Assembly: GCA_023055505.1 (NCBI GenBank)
Contig: JALIRH010000063.1
Location: 1,505,501-1,569,500 of the forward strand
Direction of reading: 5' to 3'
From: Callipepla californica brunnescens
Taxonomy: Eukaryota > Chordata > Aves > Galliformes > Odontophoridae
Length of the DNA: 64,000 nucleotides
Shown: positions 34,201 through 48,272 of the stretch, piece after piece
How the letters are laid out: each line of letters begins with the position of its first letter
Numbering within the stretch: position 1 is the first letter of the stretch
Notes under the pieces: model-generated
Database searches by the model: none
What the model was told of the DNA's origin: nothing
The model's input: the letters and a program-made list of their open reading frames with translations, nothing else
Made by a program: the position numbers and the translations under genes

Positions 34201-37200
34201 CCCATGCTACATGTAATCAAGCAGGCAGCAGTCTGATGCTGAATAAACATCTCCTGCCTGGAGCCCTTGGCTCTGATGGCTTCTGCAACACTGCCCTGCC
34301 CTGTCAATAAGTGTTCAGCTGGGCTGTCTGGAGAAACAAACAGAAAGAGAACACAAAAAGCACAGAGATTATGAGTTCGATGAATCTGGAAATTCAAAAA
34401 GCTCTCCAATGCTTTTTGTCTGAAAACAGGAATTTTGTCCAATGTCTGAAAACAGGAATTTTTCTTATCTGGTTTCAACAGAACCTGCCATGCATGTAAG
34501 AAACAACTGAGATTTAATTTTCATTTTTATTTGAAGCTGAACAAAATGATGATCCAATATTAAGCTTGTTTACAAAAGCTAAGCCTTGAAGTCCTTCAAA
34601 AAACAATTTTGTTCTACTTTTACTGAGTTAAATTAAATGCAACGTTCTCACTCAGATGTTATCCACAAACATGATTGTTTACTATGTCAAATCTTGTGAT
34701 ATCACCAGCTTGATTCAGCAAACATGATGAATGGATCTGTTTGTACCTCACTTAATTGTGGGTGCCTAACGAGGTGGAACAAAGTGGCCTCTAGAGATTC
34801 CTGCCTCTCAACTGGCCACTGAAAGAACAGCAGTTAACTTTCAGGCAACAACGGCTACATGAAATAAGACTTATCCGAAGATTAATTTTATTAGAAACAC
34901 TGGATATCAACTGCTTCTCTCCCAGAAGAAGAAAGTGCAGTATGAAAGCTTGGTTCTCCTCACTTCAACATGTGCTTGTGGCCTCAAGTCAGGGATTCCA
35001 GCTGCAAGCATCAGCTTGACTCCTGTTGCTTTCATCATACGTTCAAGTTCCTTCAGAACTGCAACATGGAACATTTAGAGATTGGTTCTGGAGGAAAGGT
35101 TCTCATTGTGTCATGATGTGCAGAAAGGAGCCAGGGAGATGTGGCCTGTTCGCCAGATTCAACCATGGTTGTCATCTTTAAGAATATCAAATAGTGGGAT
35201 GTAAATGAGATGCCTTTCCTTAGCTGGGCCACTGATGTGCTAGCAAGTGCCACTACTCCATCACAAGAGAGCAAACCCATAGGTTTGTGCTCTCATGCCC
35301 TACTTGCTACCACAGAAGACCTTACCTCACAGACTTTTCTCTTCAGTTGTGTTACCTGAACTCCTCATGGCTGTCTGAAAATGAGAGTTGAATATGCATC
35401 AAATGAATTCAGCCTATCCAGCATCCACACACTGGCTTCACAATCAGTGCTGTGAGGCAGAAGGCTCTCAAACTGTTGCCTGGATAGAAACAAGTTTTGC
35501 TTTTTACCATACCCTATTACACACAGCCAGTGGAGAAGCGCAGGGGTGTCCATTTCCTCCACAATTTATGTGTCATCTCATTAGCCTAACAAGTAGATGA
35601 CAAAAAAAAAAAAATATTTCTTCTCAGCATGAGTTGGGCAGTTTCATTTGAGTTTTCTTTCCAACTTTTCCTAAGTTGCATGATGGAAAAAAGTCCATCG
35701 AAACAGAGCTTAATAAAGGTTCCCAATTATGATGTTTTTCCTCTTTGAACCTAAAACTGATATTTATGACTAGGAAAAAAGAAGATTGTATGAAAATGTA
35801 CAAATAGAGGATAAAAGATTTGAGACATGTTGTGCATAGGCTAAGAATCTAAAATTTGAGAGTGAGTTATAAACTGCCCTCTCCATGACTTACCCATTAG
35901 CATTTATGAAAACACAGGCTAGTAAAATCACCAGGGCATTTTACTCAAAGCACCTTTTAGAGCCTCCTGACAACTAGCCTTCCTGAGTTTCCTGAGGGAT
36001 GAAGAAGGGACAGCAACAAGCAATTTGGGAACAGCGTCACATCACTCAGCCCCGTCAGAGGCCACAGACCATGAGAAATGAGATGGCTCGGTGTGCTGTC
36101 ACATTTCCAGCAGCACTGTCAGCAACTTGGCACAAGTAGCCAGCCGCCGTCCATCGGCCATTTCTTGTCCTGCAGATCCATGAGTCTTTCCAGGTTCACT
36201 GGAACTTACTCCAATCCCCAGTGCATGGTGATTTTCTGCCAGTTTTGCATATGCTGCTGTTTTCAGAAATTCCAGTTCAGTGTTTACATGTATTTCACAA
36301 TGATCGCTCCTAACAACCACCCAGAGATGGTATTATCATGTTTAAATTTCCTACAAACTGCTGGCTAAGACTGCACAAAAAGTCCTGAGTGCCAGATGGT
36401 CTGATTCATGTTATTTATTCTTTCAGCATGCACACAGAGCCAAAGGTACTCTAGGCATTTTGTCATTTTAAATCATAAACACTTTGCCACCCTAAAATTC
36501 TGCCACCTACCTTGGCTATGACCTTTGCTGCAGAATCATTCTCCAGTCAGCATCCCAGGCTTGCCAGCAGCACAGCTGATGTACAGTTCAGAGAACTGCA
36601 AATCCTGAACAGCAAGCACATCTCAGACAAATGTGACTGTCAAGCATAGCCTGCTTGTTGGGCAGCCAGAGGTTTTACTTGGAAATGCTCTCATTGGTCA
36701 TGGACAGTGGAAATCAAATATACAAAACACAACATGAAATCAGCACCATTTACTTGTTCGTGGTTCAGATGACTTAAAACACTTAAAAAATGTAGAGTGA
36801 AGCAGGAAGTTTGAGAGCTCCTGTTTTTATTTCTCCCCTTGTCTCTAACTCCACTGACTGAAAAAGATGAGTTACTTTGGCAGATCAGTCACTGAGAAAC
36901 AGCAGAGGGACTGTTGAGCTGGGAGTGACTGTCTTGAGTACAGATAGGCAATACCAGTGTATTCCTTTCTTATTCCGAAATATGACTATGAAGAAACACT
37001 CTTTGTTAACAGCCAAAAATAAAAGGAAAGCAGAAAGTTATCAAGCAGCCTCAGAAAGGCTGTTTGAATCTACAGCTCAAAATCAGCGGCTGTATAAGTA
37101 GACACTTTGGGAGCTTTTCTGAACAGAGCTGGAGCCCTTTGCTGCGGCAGGATCCACCTCCTCCTCCAGGATTACTGGAAACTGTTGGCAGGCCCTTCAA

Positions 37201-37791
37201 ATTTGGTACTTTCTTCATATCTGAGAATTCCTACAATGGATCCCATAGCACAACAGCGAAGTGCCTCCCAGCCAGCTGCAGACCCAGCCAGCACACAAGT
37301 GGGATGGATCCTCATCATCTGCTGCCTGGAAGCAGTTCAACAGCACTCATTTCATCAAGAAAACAATGAAGGCAACTGCTGTATCATTCACATTCTATTT
37401 AACTACAAAATCCAACACTTCCATTTCTATCAAGGCCCAGGCTGTCCCAGCCATGGTCCCAACCAGCTCCTCCGTGCCCTGAGTTAGGGGCAATGAGCAC
37501 AAAGTGCGATCAGAAGAGCATGACAAGTATTTCAGCATTATTAAACAAATCCAAATATTTTATTCATGGACTACAATTTGACTTTTCTTCCATTTGTTTT
37601 AGTGCTTACTGAGTGAATAGATTAAAAAAATATATACTGGCATGGAAAAAAGCTGGGGGCTGCTTCATTGAGACCAGCAGGCATGGGGATGGTCTGGTTT
37701 TATTATTTACTGTGCCATTTACCTTCTTCTTTTCACCAGTGTTGCTCAAGTCACTGCAGTACAGTGCATCTACCCAGTGGCCACAGGACAA
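31247..37791. other. Non-coding stretch, no gene recognised
   Basis: The longest open frame is on the minus strand at 33298-33753 (151 codons). It has no recognised domain and starts without a clear ATG context. A short perfect duplication lies at 34417-34462. If the exon at 31100-31230 is real, its upstream exons should be in or beyond this stretch. Confidence 0.45.
34417..34462. repeat. Two-copy tandem duplication, 26-base period
   Basis: The 20-base unit TGTCTGAAAACAGGAATTTT occurs at 34417-34436 and again at 34443-34462 with no mismatch, so it is a recent local duplication. Confidence 0.9.
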
Positions 37792-38330
37792 ACCTCTACT
37801 CTGCCCTAGTGAGACCTCACCTGCAGTACTGTGTCCACTTCTGGGCTTCCTGGTACAAAAAAGAGTGGGATCTCCTGGAAAGAGTCCAGAGGAGGGCTAC
37901 AGAGACGATGAAGGACGTGGAACACCTCCCTTATGAGGAGAGGCTGAGATACCTGGGGATGTTCAGCCTTGAGAAAAGAAGACTCAGGGGGGATCTGATC
38001 CACGTCTATAAATATCTAAGCAGCCGGAGGCAAAGGGACAAGGCTGAACTCTTCTCAGCAGTGTGTGGTGATAGGACGAGGGGAAATGGCCACAAACTGA
38101 GGCATAGGAAGTTCTGCACAAATGTGTGTGGGAACTTCTTCACAGTGCAGTGACGGAGCACTGGCACAGGCTGCACACAGAGGTGGTGGAGTCTCCTTTT
38201 GTGGAGATGTTCAAGACCCGCCTGGACACCTACCTGTGCAACCTGGGCTAGGGAGCTGCTTTGGCAGGGGGGCTGGACTCGATGATCTCTAGAGGTCCTT
38301 TCCAGCCCTACAGTTCTGTGATTCTGTGAT
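37792..38330 (+). mobile_element. CR1 LINE, 5'-truncated
   Basis: It begins at the segment encoding [13 protein letters not shown] and continues [19 protein letters not shown]. It then reads [20 protein letters not shown]. The frame is open to N-F-F-T-V-Q and stops there (38151-38153) because of a frame break; further on, the out-of-frame sequence still encodes the CR1 C-terminus. The tail ends 'ccagccctacagttctgtgattctgtgat', with two ATTCTGTG units. Confidence 0.95.
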
Positions 38331-41300
38331 CACAGAGGCCAGCCACAAAGGCAAAGCAACAGCTGACATGTTTGTATGGAAAACAGTAATTTACAACAGC
38401 TTTAAGAGGTGAAACATTCTATCAGATGACATAATCATCAGCCTATGTTCCTCAGGCGCTAGCAACTCTTGTTGAGCATTTCAGCTGGGAAGAAAGTTTG
38501 GCTGTCTGGAAAAAGTGCTAATTAACTAAAACTCAGTTTTAGAAGAGCATCTGCACAGGAGAGTTTGACAAATGTTTCTTTTCCGAAGCATGTAATTCAT
38601 CGGAACAAAACACTGCATTTCAGATCTAATTACAGTTTGACCAGCTATGGTGCTGCTTCTCAGGGAGCTACAAATCTGCACCACAGAGGCAGTAAGACTT
38701 TCTTCCATTTGTTTATTTATTTGGCGTGGCTTGGAAGCACTGGCAGTCAGCTGTTTGCTCTTTTCTTCAGATGAGAGTCATTTTGAATACAGTTTTACAT
38801 TCCAACTGCAAATCCACTGCGAGGGAATCTGCTAATGCTGAGTCTCACAGCTGTACTGAAATCTGAATTAACATCTCTGGGTCTGCCAAAGATGTAGAAA
38901 CATTGCTGCTCGTTTAATAGATGAGTGGAAGGAGTTTTCTAGGTAGGCAAATTCAAAGCATTGTGCAGAAGCTATTTCTTCATTTTTTTTGCTGTAAACA
39001 TGCAGCGCAGAGAAGCATGACAAAGAAAGTAGCTTCCCAGCCCAAGCCATATCCTCACAGATGGGTACCTGGGTTGCAAGAGAAGAATGTTTTATTTCCA
39101 TTAAAGCCAACATTTAAGAGACTCTCAGTGCAAACTTCAAGCAGTTGCTTAGAGATTACCAGGGTTAGTCATGGAGAACAGACAGCAGTGCTAAGAATGT
39201 CTTCATGCTAAACAGCAAGGATGTTGGAGGGTAGTTTCTGGGACAAGCTGCATACAAGTCTGGGTGTTATTTATTCAGGCATCCTAAGAACATCCTTCAG
39301 TTGCTTTGTGGGGGTGGCAAAGGAGCAAAAGGTTTGGAGTCAGTGCAGTGATGGCTGAGACTTCCTCTGCTCTGGTTCTGTGGCACTGGAAGATGAGCCC
39401 GGCATGTGTCTGTGGTGCAAGTCTCAGACATCAGCAAAGTGTTCCGTGCTGCACAGGACAGCTCCCTGAGAGCTCCCAGTGCCATCTGCAAAGGACACCC
39501 ACTGCAGGGTTCCCAGGGACTCTTACCCAGCTCCTGGATTGCTTGACAGAAAAACATTATCCATTTTTTCAGTATCACAGTGCACTTGTTTTGTACTTTT
39601 GAAAATCCTGAAATATCTCATGAGCATTCGGTCCATGATTTTTCCACCTGTAAGTATGGTCTGAGTCACGCGGCTTTGGAGAGGGGGCACATCCCATGGC
39701 TCAAGGAGTTGAAGCCATACTTGCCTTAGTATGGCTCAGCAAAATCCACAGCTACCGAAGCTTCAAGATGCTTGTTCTTTCAGGTGCCATATTATCCTTT
39801 GAGGAGGGAGAAGACACAGCACACAGTCACATATTTGCCAACCAGATCTTCCTCTAGTGTAGACATAAAACAGTGGGCCAGGCGGACAGAGCTCAGCTCT
39901 GCTCCCATCAGGAAAGGCTGTTGTTCCTTTATGAGTCACTGGGGAGGAGGCAGCACCTGCTGGAGATGCCATGTCTCCAGCTCCACTCTGCGGCATTTCT
40001 TGGGTACCTCAGCTCTGCACACAGTGTTTGAATGTGCTTGGGTGAGGAGTACTTGCCTTCACAATGCAGCACAACGTGAGAACGAGAAATGAAGGGCAGA
40101 AACGGCTGTTTCTAATGAATGGCAGGGCTTGCACAGGCACGAGTGCAGGCTATATGTTAAGCAGCATTGGTGCGGAAGGGGTGTTCCTGCTGCACTTGAC
40201 GCTGCCATCCAGCCACTGAGCAGCAGCCGCCCCTCTGCACAGCTCTGGCTGCCCTCTGGTGCCCTGCTGGCAGGCAGGATGGAGCCACTCTTCCAGCATG
40301 GGCTTAGCGTCTGGCTTATCTCCTGTTGGGGCTGCAGATCTGCTGATCCAGACAGTGGTTATTGGTTATGAATTCTGTCATAGTTTTATGTTTTTCTAAC
40401 CACACATTAGCATCCTCTCTCCATTTTCAGGAGAAAAAAAAAAAGATGTTTCCCACATGCAGAGGCCAAATCCACAACTAACTACAAATGGGAAGAACAG
40501 AGTGAAACACTGCCCGCTTGCACACGTGATAAAATCATTAGCACTCCTCCTTCTAAGAAATGTTTCTTGGGACTGACAGTGTTTTCAGTTTGATTCTGGA
40601 CTTTCATTAAATGCGGAAGTTACAGCTTCCCCTTCATGTTTCACCCCAGCTTGCCAGTTTTGACAGTCTGTCTTGGGAAAGACAGACACCTCTGTTACAG
40701 TGGTGTTTCACAGTGGTGATTTTGTGCAGAGCCTTCACCCCGCACCACTGGGCTCAAGTCATGATCCTCTCAACTCAGACACCTGGCTCTTGGTTATTCC
40801 AGAGTCACTGCATCCTGGTTTGTTTTTTACTATTTAAGCCCACAAATGTTTACAAGAGGAAAGGCTCTGGATCAGCCTCCTGCTTCCCCAGCACCCTTGT
40901 GCTGTCTCAGACACTGCAAACCTGCTTGCTTAGGCATCTTTCAGGAAACCTCATAGTACTAAAGAGCTGCACAAGCACCTCTTGGTGTGTTACAGACCAA
41001 TTTCAGTTGCAGAATGAGCTTCAGTTTTCACTATATCAAACATCATCATACTCTGCTTTCACAACTGGAAGAGTAATTCATTTTGTCACAGTCTGCTGAG
41101 ATGCCAGGGCCAGCACTCCCCTGACCCACGTGCTCCCTTCCAAGTCATGTACAGTGAAGGAGCTGAAGACCTATATTTCTAATTACTTTGTAGCATGCAA
41201 TTAAGATAACTTGAATTAAACTCAAAGGAAAATGAAGGGAAGAAAAATAACTCTTGAAAAAACTACAAGTTGCTGTACTCTTTCTTAATAAAAGTCAGGT

Positions 41301-44300
41301 TGTGGCCCATTGCCTGGAGTTGCCTCTCCAGCATGAAAGCCAGACTGAATTATTTAATATTTGGATTTCTCAGGAACTCAAATATAATCTTGAACTCTGT
41401 AAGTAAGTTTAACTCACAGAAAATTACACTAAGTTACAGAAGCAGCAGTTCTCATCTGAACTGGGGCAGCTGATCCAGCAGCCAACTGCTGCTCACCCTC
41501 TGCACGTTTCTGGTGTCCGCCTATGTCTTCTTCTCAAATGTGACTCATCAATACCTCACTAATCATTCTTTCTTCATTTGTGTTATTTATTCCCTTTTAA
41601 AAGTAAGGATGTGTACCAGTGATAGTTACTCTGAGATGTTTGGTGCACTAGCATGGTGTACTGGGCTGCAAAAACTCAAGCAATAGATGCATTTTAAAGA
41701 CTTGAGAAGTTAGTTATTGACAACAAAACCTACAGGTGCCTCAGTAATGTACAGACATCACCGAAGTTCACACATGATGAAACAACTGATCTCAGGGTAG
41801 AATCGTTTGCTTCCTTCCTAGGTGAATTACGAAAGTTAATCCTATGTTTAATGTTACCATGTTGCTTTTCTGTGTTCTTTTTTTGTGTGTTAATTTTTGC
41901 TGTGTTTGTTTTTTAAGTCAGTAAATACACTTCATCTGAATTATTTTTATTTGGAACCAAACTAAGACAGAAAAGAATCCAAATCCTGGGTTTCTCTATT
42001 TTTTTAGAGATCTCTCATTCAACTGTACTGTTATTTTAACAACATAGCAGTTTGCCTAGCTTAGACAAAGTTAGTTCAGTTTAAGGCTTCCTCCCACCTA
42101 TTCGATGACAGTTGTCATAGTCCCTGTAAGCACCCAGTCCTAGAGACAGCCAGAGCAAGCCTGATTGCATTCTGTTGTGCTGCATATGTCAGGTCCAGCT
42201 GTGGTTAGCCCGACCACCAACGAAAGCCAAACAACCTTCTCAAGCCATACAGCAGTATGTAAGTATTGCTCCAGACACTGCCTTCTAGCAGGCTGAAACC
42301 CACTGTGCTTGATGACCCCAGGCCTTGTGGGAGCAGTCACTTCAAAGCAGCTTGGTTATGGAAAGGAGATTTTCTTTGTCCTGCCATGCAGTTTGATGTC
42401 CCACTAACGCAGTCACAGAAAAGCCCAAATACACTGTCTCAGCAGCCAGAAGTCCCAGTCTCTTAGGATACAATGCCTCTGAACAAGAGCCCTGTCCCAC
42501 TGGAAAGTGGGTCATCCTTAAGAGAAGAATTTGCTAGAAACTGGTGTCTGAGAACCCAGACACATCTCCCCATTTACAGAAATCACAAGAAATTTGAACT
42601 CCTTCTGCCCAGGGGCTGATCTTATCCAACAACCAGAACCAACAATGAGAAGCAGCTCTGCCCACATCTCCAGACTTGCCTGTCACCGCTGCCGTCCCCA
42701 TGGCTTCTCCACCAGCAGCCTCAGCCCTTGCCCAATAGCCAGGCCTGTGTCTCTGAGCCCCACAAAGGGACATGGGGGCCACTGTGCTGTGCTGTCCCCC
42801 TGTGCCACCAGCAGGGATGGGCACATGGGATGCAGGAGGGGACTCCAACTACACAGGCTCTACCTCAGCTTGGTTACAGACTCGGGGAGAAACTTCAAAA
42901 TACTTCAGTAACGTCAGATCCACTCTTTCTTTCAGCATCTCCACAATCACGTCAAATTTCTGATTTGTAAGCCACCATCTCTTTTGGGGGGATGAATCCC
43001 ACCAACCTGGCACATCTAGCACTTAATGGAAACAGCATTCACACTTCCACCCTAAGCACTGCCCATTGATGGAGTTCAGCAGGACTGGGCCTTATGCTTC
43101 AAACACTTGAACTCCAAGTTCTAACAACAAGATCTGCGATTCTCAGTCTATTTTTCAATTAAAAAAAAATAGTTTATTAATACACCTGAATTAACCAGTC
43201 AGTTTTTCTTTTTCTTGTAACGTGCAAAAATGCCGAAGCACTGTGAATGTGGAGGTCTCCAGGAAGAGTGGTGCCCTGTGAAACCAAAGACTCACTGTTC
43301 TGTTCTTACTGAAGTTAATAATACTGAATGTGACATGCTGGTCAGCAGTTTCCCTTGGGAGAGACAGCTCTAAGAGAAGGAATGTGATAGAGCACAGTGG
43401 AATGAGGCGGTATTCACAATTTGCATGTGTAAGAAAACTTTGGAGTTGTAAAGGTTGTAAAACAAGTTGTTTCGCTGCTGCACACTTGCTGGCAAAAGGC
43501 ATCAGTATGCAAAGCTGCTGCAGTATCACAGCACAGCTGGGGAGAAAACTTGCTAGCCGATCTCTGGTTTTCGTTTCAAAGATCAGGGTTTCTCAGTAGG
43601 TAATAACTGTACCAAAAAAAAGGCTGTATATATTAACACTGCCACTCCTGCTTCCCTGCTGTCCATCAGGAAAAAAAAAATCAAGTCAAAGGCTCTTTCA
43701 GACTCATCAAAACAAGAGAATGCTCCTGCATGTCAGCCTCATCAATCAGCTGTTGACACCACAGGAAATACAGTATGAGTTTTCACACAGATGATTAACA
43801 CTTTTTATTCTTGACAATTGATTTCCCTTGTACACACACTTTTCACTTTGTTTTAATTCACGCATGGCTTATTTTATTGGAAGTGGGGTTTTTTTGTTTG
43901 CTAGTTTTGTTGTTGTGTTTTGTTTGTTTGCTTGGTTTTAGTGGGGTTTAATTTTATTAAGCCACACAAAAAGGAATTCAACGTCACGCACATTTTCTTC
44001 CCCCAGGTATTTGCTTCTCTCTAGTGTCTGCTCTAGCGCCAAGACAGGCTGCAGGTAAATGCATATTCAAGTTAGTTCCTGAAAATACTGACCAAGTAAT
44101 GATAATACACAGAAGTGTGGCTTTTTGGTGAGGCACATGCTTGGAAGACGTTGTCAGACACTGTCAGATTGTTTCTGCCAAGACGTCAGGCAGCTCCTTC
44201 CCCACTTGCCCGTTACCCACCACCTGAAACACTGTTTTTCACAGGAATCTGCTTTAGTTCTGCATTCTGCCTTGCATAACGGGGCTTTAATACAGGATTC

Positions 44301-47300
44301 TACATGCTAAGTATGAATGGTTAGCATGTTCATGCCTCTCATTACAGCTGTTCTTGTTGACTGGTGCTGCTGGGAAACAGAGGGGAAGCTCTTCTGCACT
44401 GAGATAGCTGCAAGCACTCCCTGCACTCCAGGTCCTACACTCCTCCTCTGAAACCACGGCAGTACTTGTGAAAGAACCAAGCAGATTTTCAGAAACTGAA
44501 GTTCCCTTCCAAGAAGGCTTTTCACAGAACAAAAGCCATTAACTCTAATACACCAGCCAATCTGGGCTAACCTCAGGCACATTAAAGTCAGAGTGCGTTT
44601 CCTAAAATCCACATTCAGTGATGTTATGACCACGGGTTGCCCAGGTCTGCCAAAATAAGAGCAAGAACTGTAAGCCAATGCAGGAAATGTGCACATCTGC
44701 CTATTCGAGCCACAGGCTTTTAGGGAACACTTAAAATGGCACAATATTAGGCAGAGTATTCATTGTTTTGGTTTGTGCAGCTGCGGCTGATAAGCTTTTT
44801 ACCAGGTGGGTTTGAGGGAACTTCCATTCAGAGGTGGTGGAAGCTGTAGAACAGATTTAAACATCACCCAGACCTGAGCAGCAGCCAGGGATGCTGACTG
44901 TGGGGATGGGGGCAGGAGGGGGGCATCTCTGGTGCCCTCAGAAACCCAGCAGCAGAGCTGGCACTGGGCCATGTGATGCAGCTCTCAGAGAAAGGGCCGA
45001 AGAGAGATGAGCTCCTAGGAGAGTGCCTCAGATGAGTGTTATGGCATTTACAGACACTACTTATTTGGAAAGGTGTTATCTTGCAGTTTCCTGGCATAAG
45101 CAGTATTGAGTCACACCAGAGTATAGGTGCCAGTCACCACTCCCATTACCCACTGCAGTTGTACAGTGCCTGGCCTTGAACATTCAGGTCAGAAACATCA
45201 TTTGTTGTACAGAGAGAACCTCAGCCACGTGTGCTCCAAGTGACATACTGCTCTGGGTTGTTTTCAAGTGAGGTTTGTCCAACTTGTTCTGCCTTCTTAC
45301 CACATTAAAATTCACACAACCTTGACAAAAGAAACTCATCCCTCCATCCCTCATAGTCTTTTCTGAGAAGACACAATAAATTTCTACTGTTCTCCAGCTG
45401 TACAGCATCTGTAGCTGAAATAATTTTTCAGGATTTTTGTAATCAATTTTAATCAGATTTCTCCATGAGCCATACTGGGCTCTTTAAAAAGAAGTGGCTG
45501 TTAGCTTTTATCCTGGATCCACATTTATAGTCCTTCACCAAATCTATTTCATCTGTGTCATTTTTTATCTTTTCTATTTTTCTTCTGGAATTCTCAATAT
45601 ATCGCAGCAGAAAAGATCATGGTAGAACATTCATCCTAACTATTTGCTTCTCCACTCATGACGTGACATCACAGCCACTGATTTCTTGATGAGTTCAGTT
45701 TTAAAAGCTCCATCCTGCACCTAACACCTGCTGCATCAGTGGGACCTGTGAGTGTGAGGTATGAACTGCAGTCCTCACTCTCATGTCTGCCTTGTAAACA
45801 CTTTCTGTACATATAAATGCGTAAATCCTCCAATTATGGCAGTCTGAACCACCTCAGATAAGAGCATGGAACTCAGAATCTCTGCCCAAGTTTCAGGATT
45901 GTATTTATTGCATTTGGTTATTTTTCCAGACCAGTGCCCACTGCTGCTCTTCAAGAGCACTTCCTCAAAGGATACAAGAAGAGATGCAATGCTCCACAGC
46001 CACCCTGACGTGGGATGGTATCAAAGAAACCTCAATGGTTTTGTGTCTGCTGCATTTCCTGTCCAGTTCTGCTTGCAGAAGAGATTCTGCTCAAATACCA
46101 AAATATTGACGTTCATGCAAACAGAACAAGTCACAACGCAGTATGCAGAAGCACAGTGTGAAACCTTCTTCGCTGGAAGGAGCAAGTACCACATTACAGT
46201 GCTATGAGTACAGCCATGCAGCAAAAACATTGACAGACCTTTAACTATTATGGTGTCTCCTGGCAGTGTTATAATTAGATTGAACATAACTATTAGTCAT
46301 CTTAATCAATACACACATTCCTTGTTTAGCACAATAAAAGTTACAAAGTAAGGATACCACTTAATTAGATGACTTGGGAATTGATGCCTGTCTATATTTC
46401 ACTTATTTAAAGTGTCCTTACCAAGATTAAATCTAGTATTTATAACTAAGCCTGGGTATTTATATGGAACTCCACCTGTATGTAAAATTACCTGTTAATG
46501 TTATGTATATGTATATAAAATATCTCAAGGACATTTCTGAAATTATACTAACAATTCATTTGGAACTGTGTTCTGAAGAGAGTAATACATCTCGATTTTA
46601 GAAACTCAAGGTTAATTGCATATTGTCACAAGTTTACCATAAATTTAAAAGAAAATAAAATGCATTCACTTAAATTCTCATCATCCTTCTAGTTCTCCCG
46701 TTGATGCCTCATTGTTTCCCTAGCGCAGTACTCTTTATAACCCTTGCCAATGTGACTGCAACTGCCTAATGGTTCCACTGTCATAAGGAGAGGAAGGCAA
46801 CATCAGATCAGAAACCCCAGTGAGCTTCAGCTAACCCCAGCAGTGCAATATCCACATGTAGTAAGACAAATATTAAAAACTATTTTCCATTGAGTTTGCA
46901 CCTGCAGCTCAGGTCGGTGTATCCATCCATCAGTGCTCCCACATCCTGATTCAGTCTTAGGGCACGGACATGTGTGCAAAGGAGCATTTGCTCTATAGCC
47001 AGGAGTAAGAAGGAGGAGATGGAGTTCGAGAAAAAAGCACAGCATTTTGAGAGTATTGTGAGGCAAGAACTCTATTAAAAATGTAAACTCCTACCTGCTC
47101 TGAGCTGGAGCTGTAACACCTGCTCTGCTGCGACTCAGAATTCATCTGTACTTTCTTCTTTTTAGTTCCTTGCCTTCTCCATGGTTGTTACAGGGGGCTT
47201 CCTTAGGAAGATAGAAAACTGCTCAGGGTAACTTGTTCTTCAAACACTTTCCAGACATATTTTCTGCAGGTTTTACTTTTTTTTTAATTTACTTTTAGTA

Positions 47301-48249
47301 GGATTAAGTAACCTTGTTTCTCTATTAGAGATGTATGTGTAAGACTGAGTGTCAGCCATCAGATATTTAAAACCAGTGGAATCTTGGCATCAGTGCAATG
47401 GTACAACAAAACCAGCCCATACTCTGCAAGCACTTGCTTTCTGCAGTGCTGGCAAAGCACTGAGAGCATCTCTGGGTCAACCAACAAGTGGCCTTGGGTC
47501 TGGGGTTCAATTCTGAGTCCCTGTCTTCACCTCAGAAAGCATCAGAACAAGGTGGCCTATGCACTTTTCATCTCACAAGTCTATGGCAGTTATTTACCAG
47601 TGGCTTAATTGAAAGTTGTGGCCTTAGGTTTTTATCATCAAGAAAGGATGCTACAGAAATGCTAATTATGTTTAGCAATAATAGCATGCGTTTCATATAG
47701 ATTTCTTGACAAGAAAGCATTCCCACTTGCCATACAAAGATGCACCCTATGCAGCAGGAGACGCAGAGAGAGCAGCTGACAGCTGTCAGCATGTGTCTTT
47801 ACCCACACAGAGGCAGTGTCCCTTCCCCATGTTTAGGCTTGGATTGGGTAGAGAGCCTCTCAGTGCTCCCACAGAACAATATCACACACAATAAACAGCT
47901 TAGGTGTGAGACAGTGGCATTTGGCAGGGAAGCTGCTGCTGAGAACAAGAGCCTGCAAGAAAAATGAAGACAAAACAAAAACATCATGACATTTGGTGCA
48001 GAAGCACACCATACCTCCTTGCCAGCTACCTGCTGACATCGCCAGACTTGAACCTCCAGCCTCCAGCCCAGAAAGCCAACCACAGCAGTTAGCAATCTGT
48101 TCACTCCTTCATTAAGCTGATTAGCCATTAGTGATGGAAAAGTCTCTAGGAATGCCACAGTGCCACTGCCCAATGTCAAATCCCATTCCTCCTAAGTGGA
48201 GAACATTTAATACTTACTATCCCAGCATTAATTTGAATTTAAGGAAAAG

Positions 48250-48272
48250 AAAAAAAAAAAAAAAAAAAAAAA
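48250..48272. repeat. Poly(A) run of 23
   Basis: An uninterrupted A tract follows an A-rich lead-in. No retroposon is recognisable upstream. Such tracts are unstable in length. Confidence 0.85.

Noticed and set aside
40611..41099. 162-codon plus-strand open frame
   Set aside because: No recognisable motif, no splice or promoter signals, and Ser/Leu/Thr/Cys-rich composition typical of random frames in this base composition.
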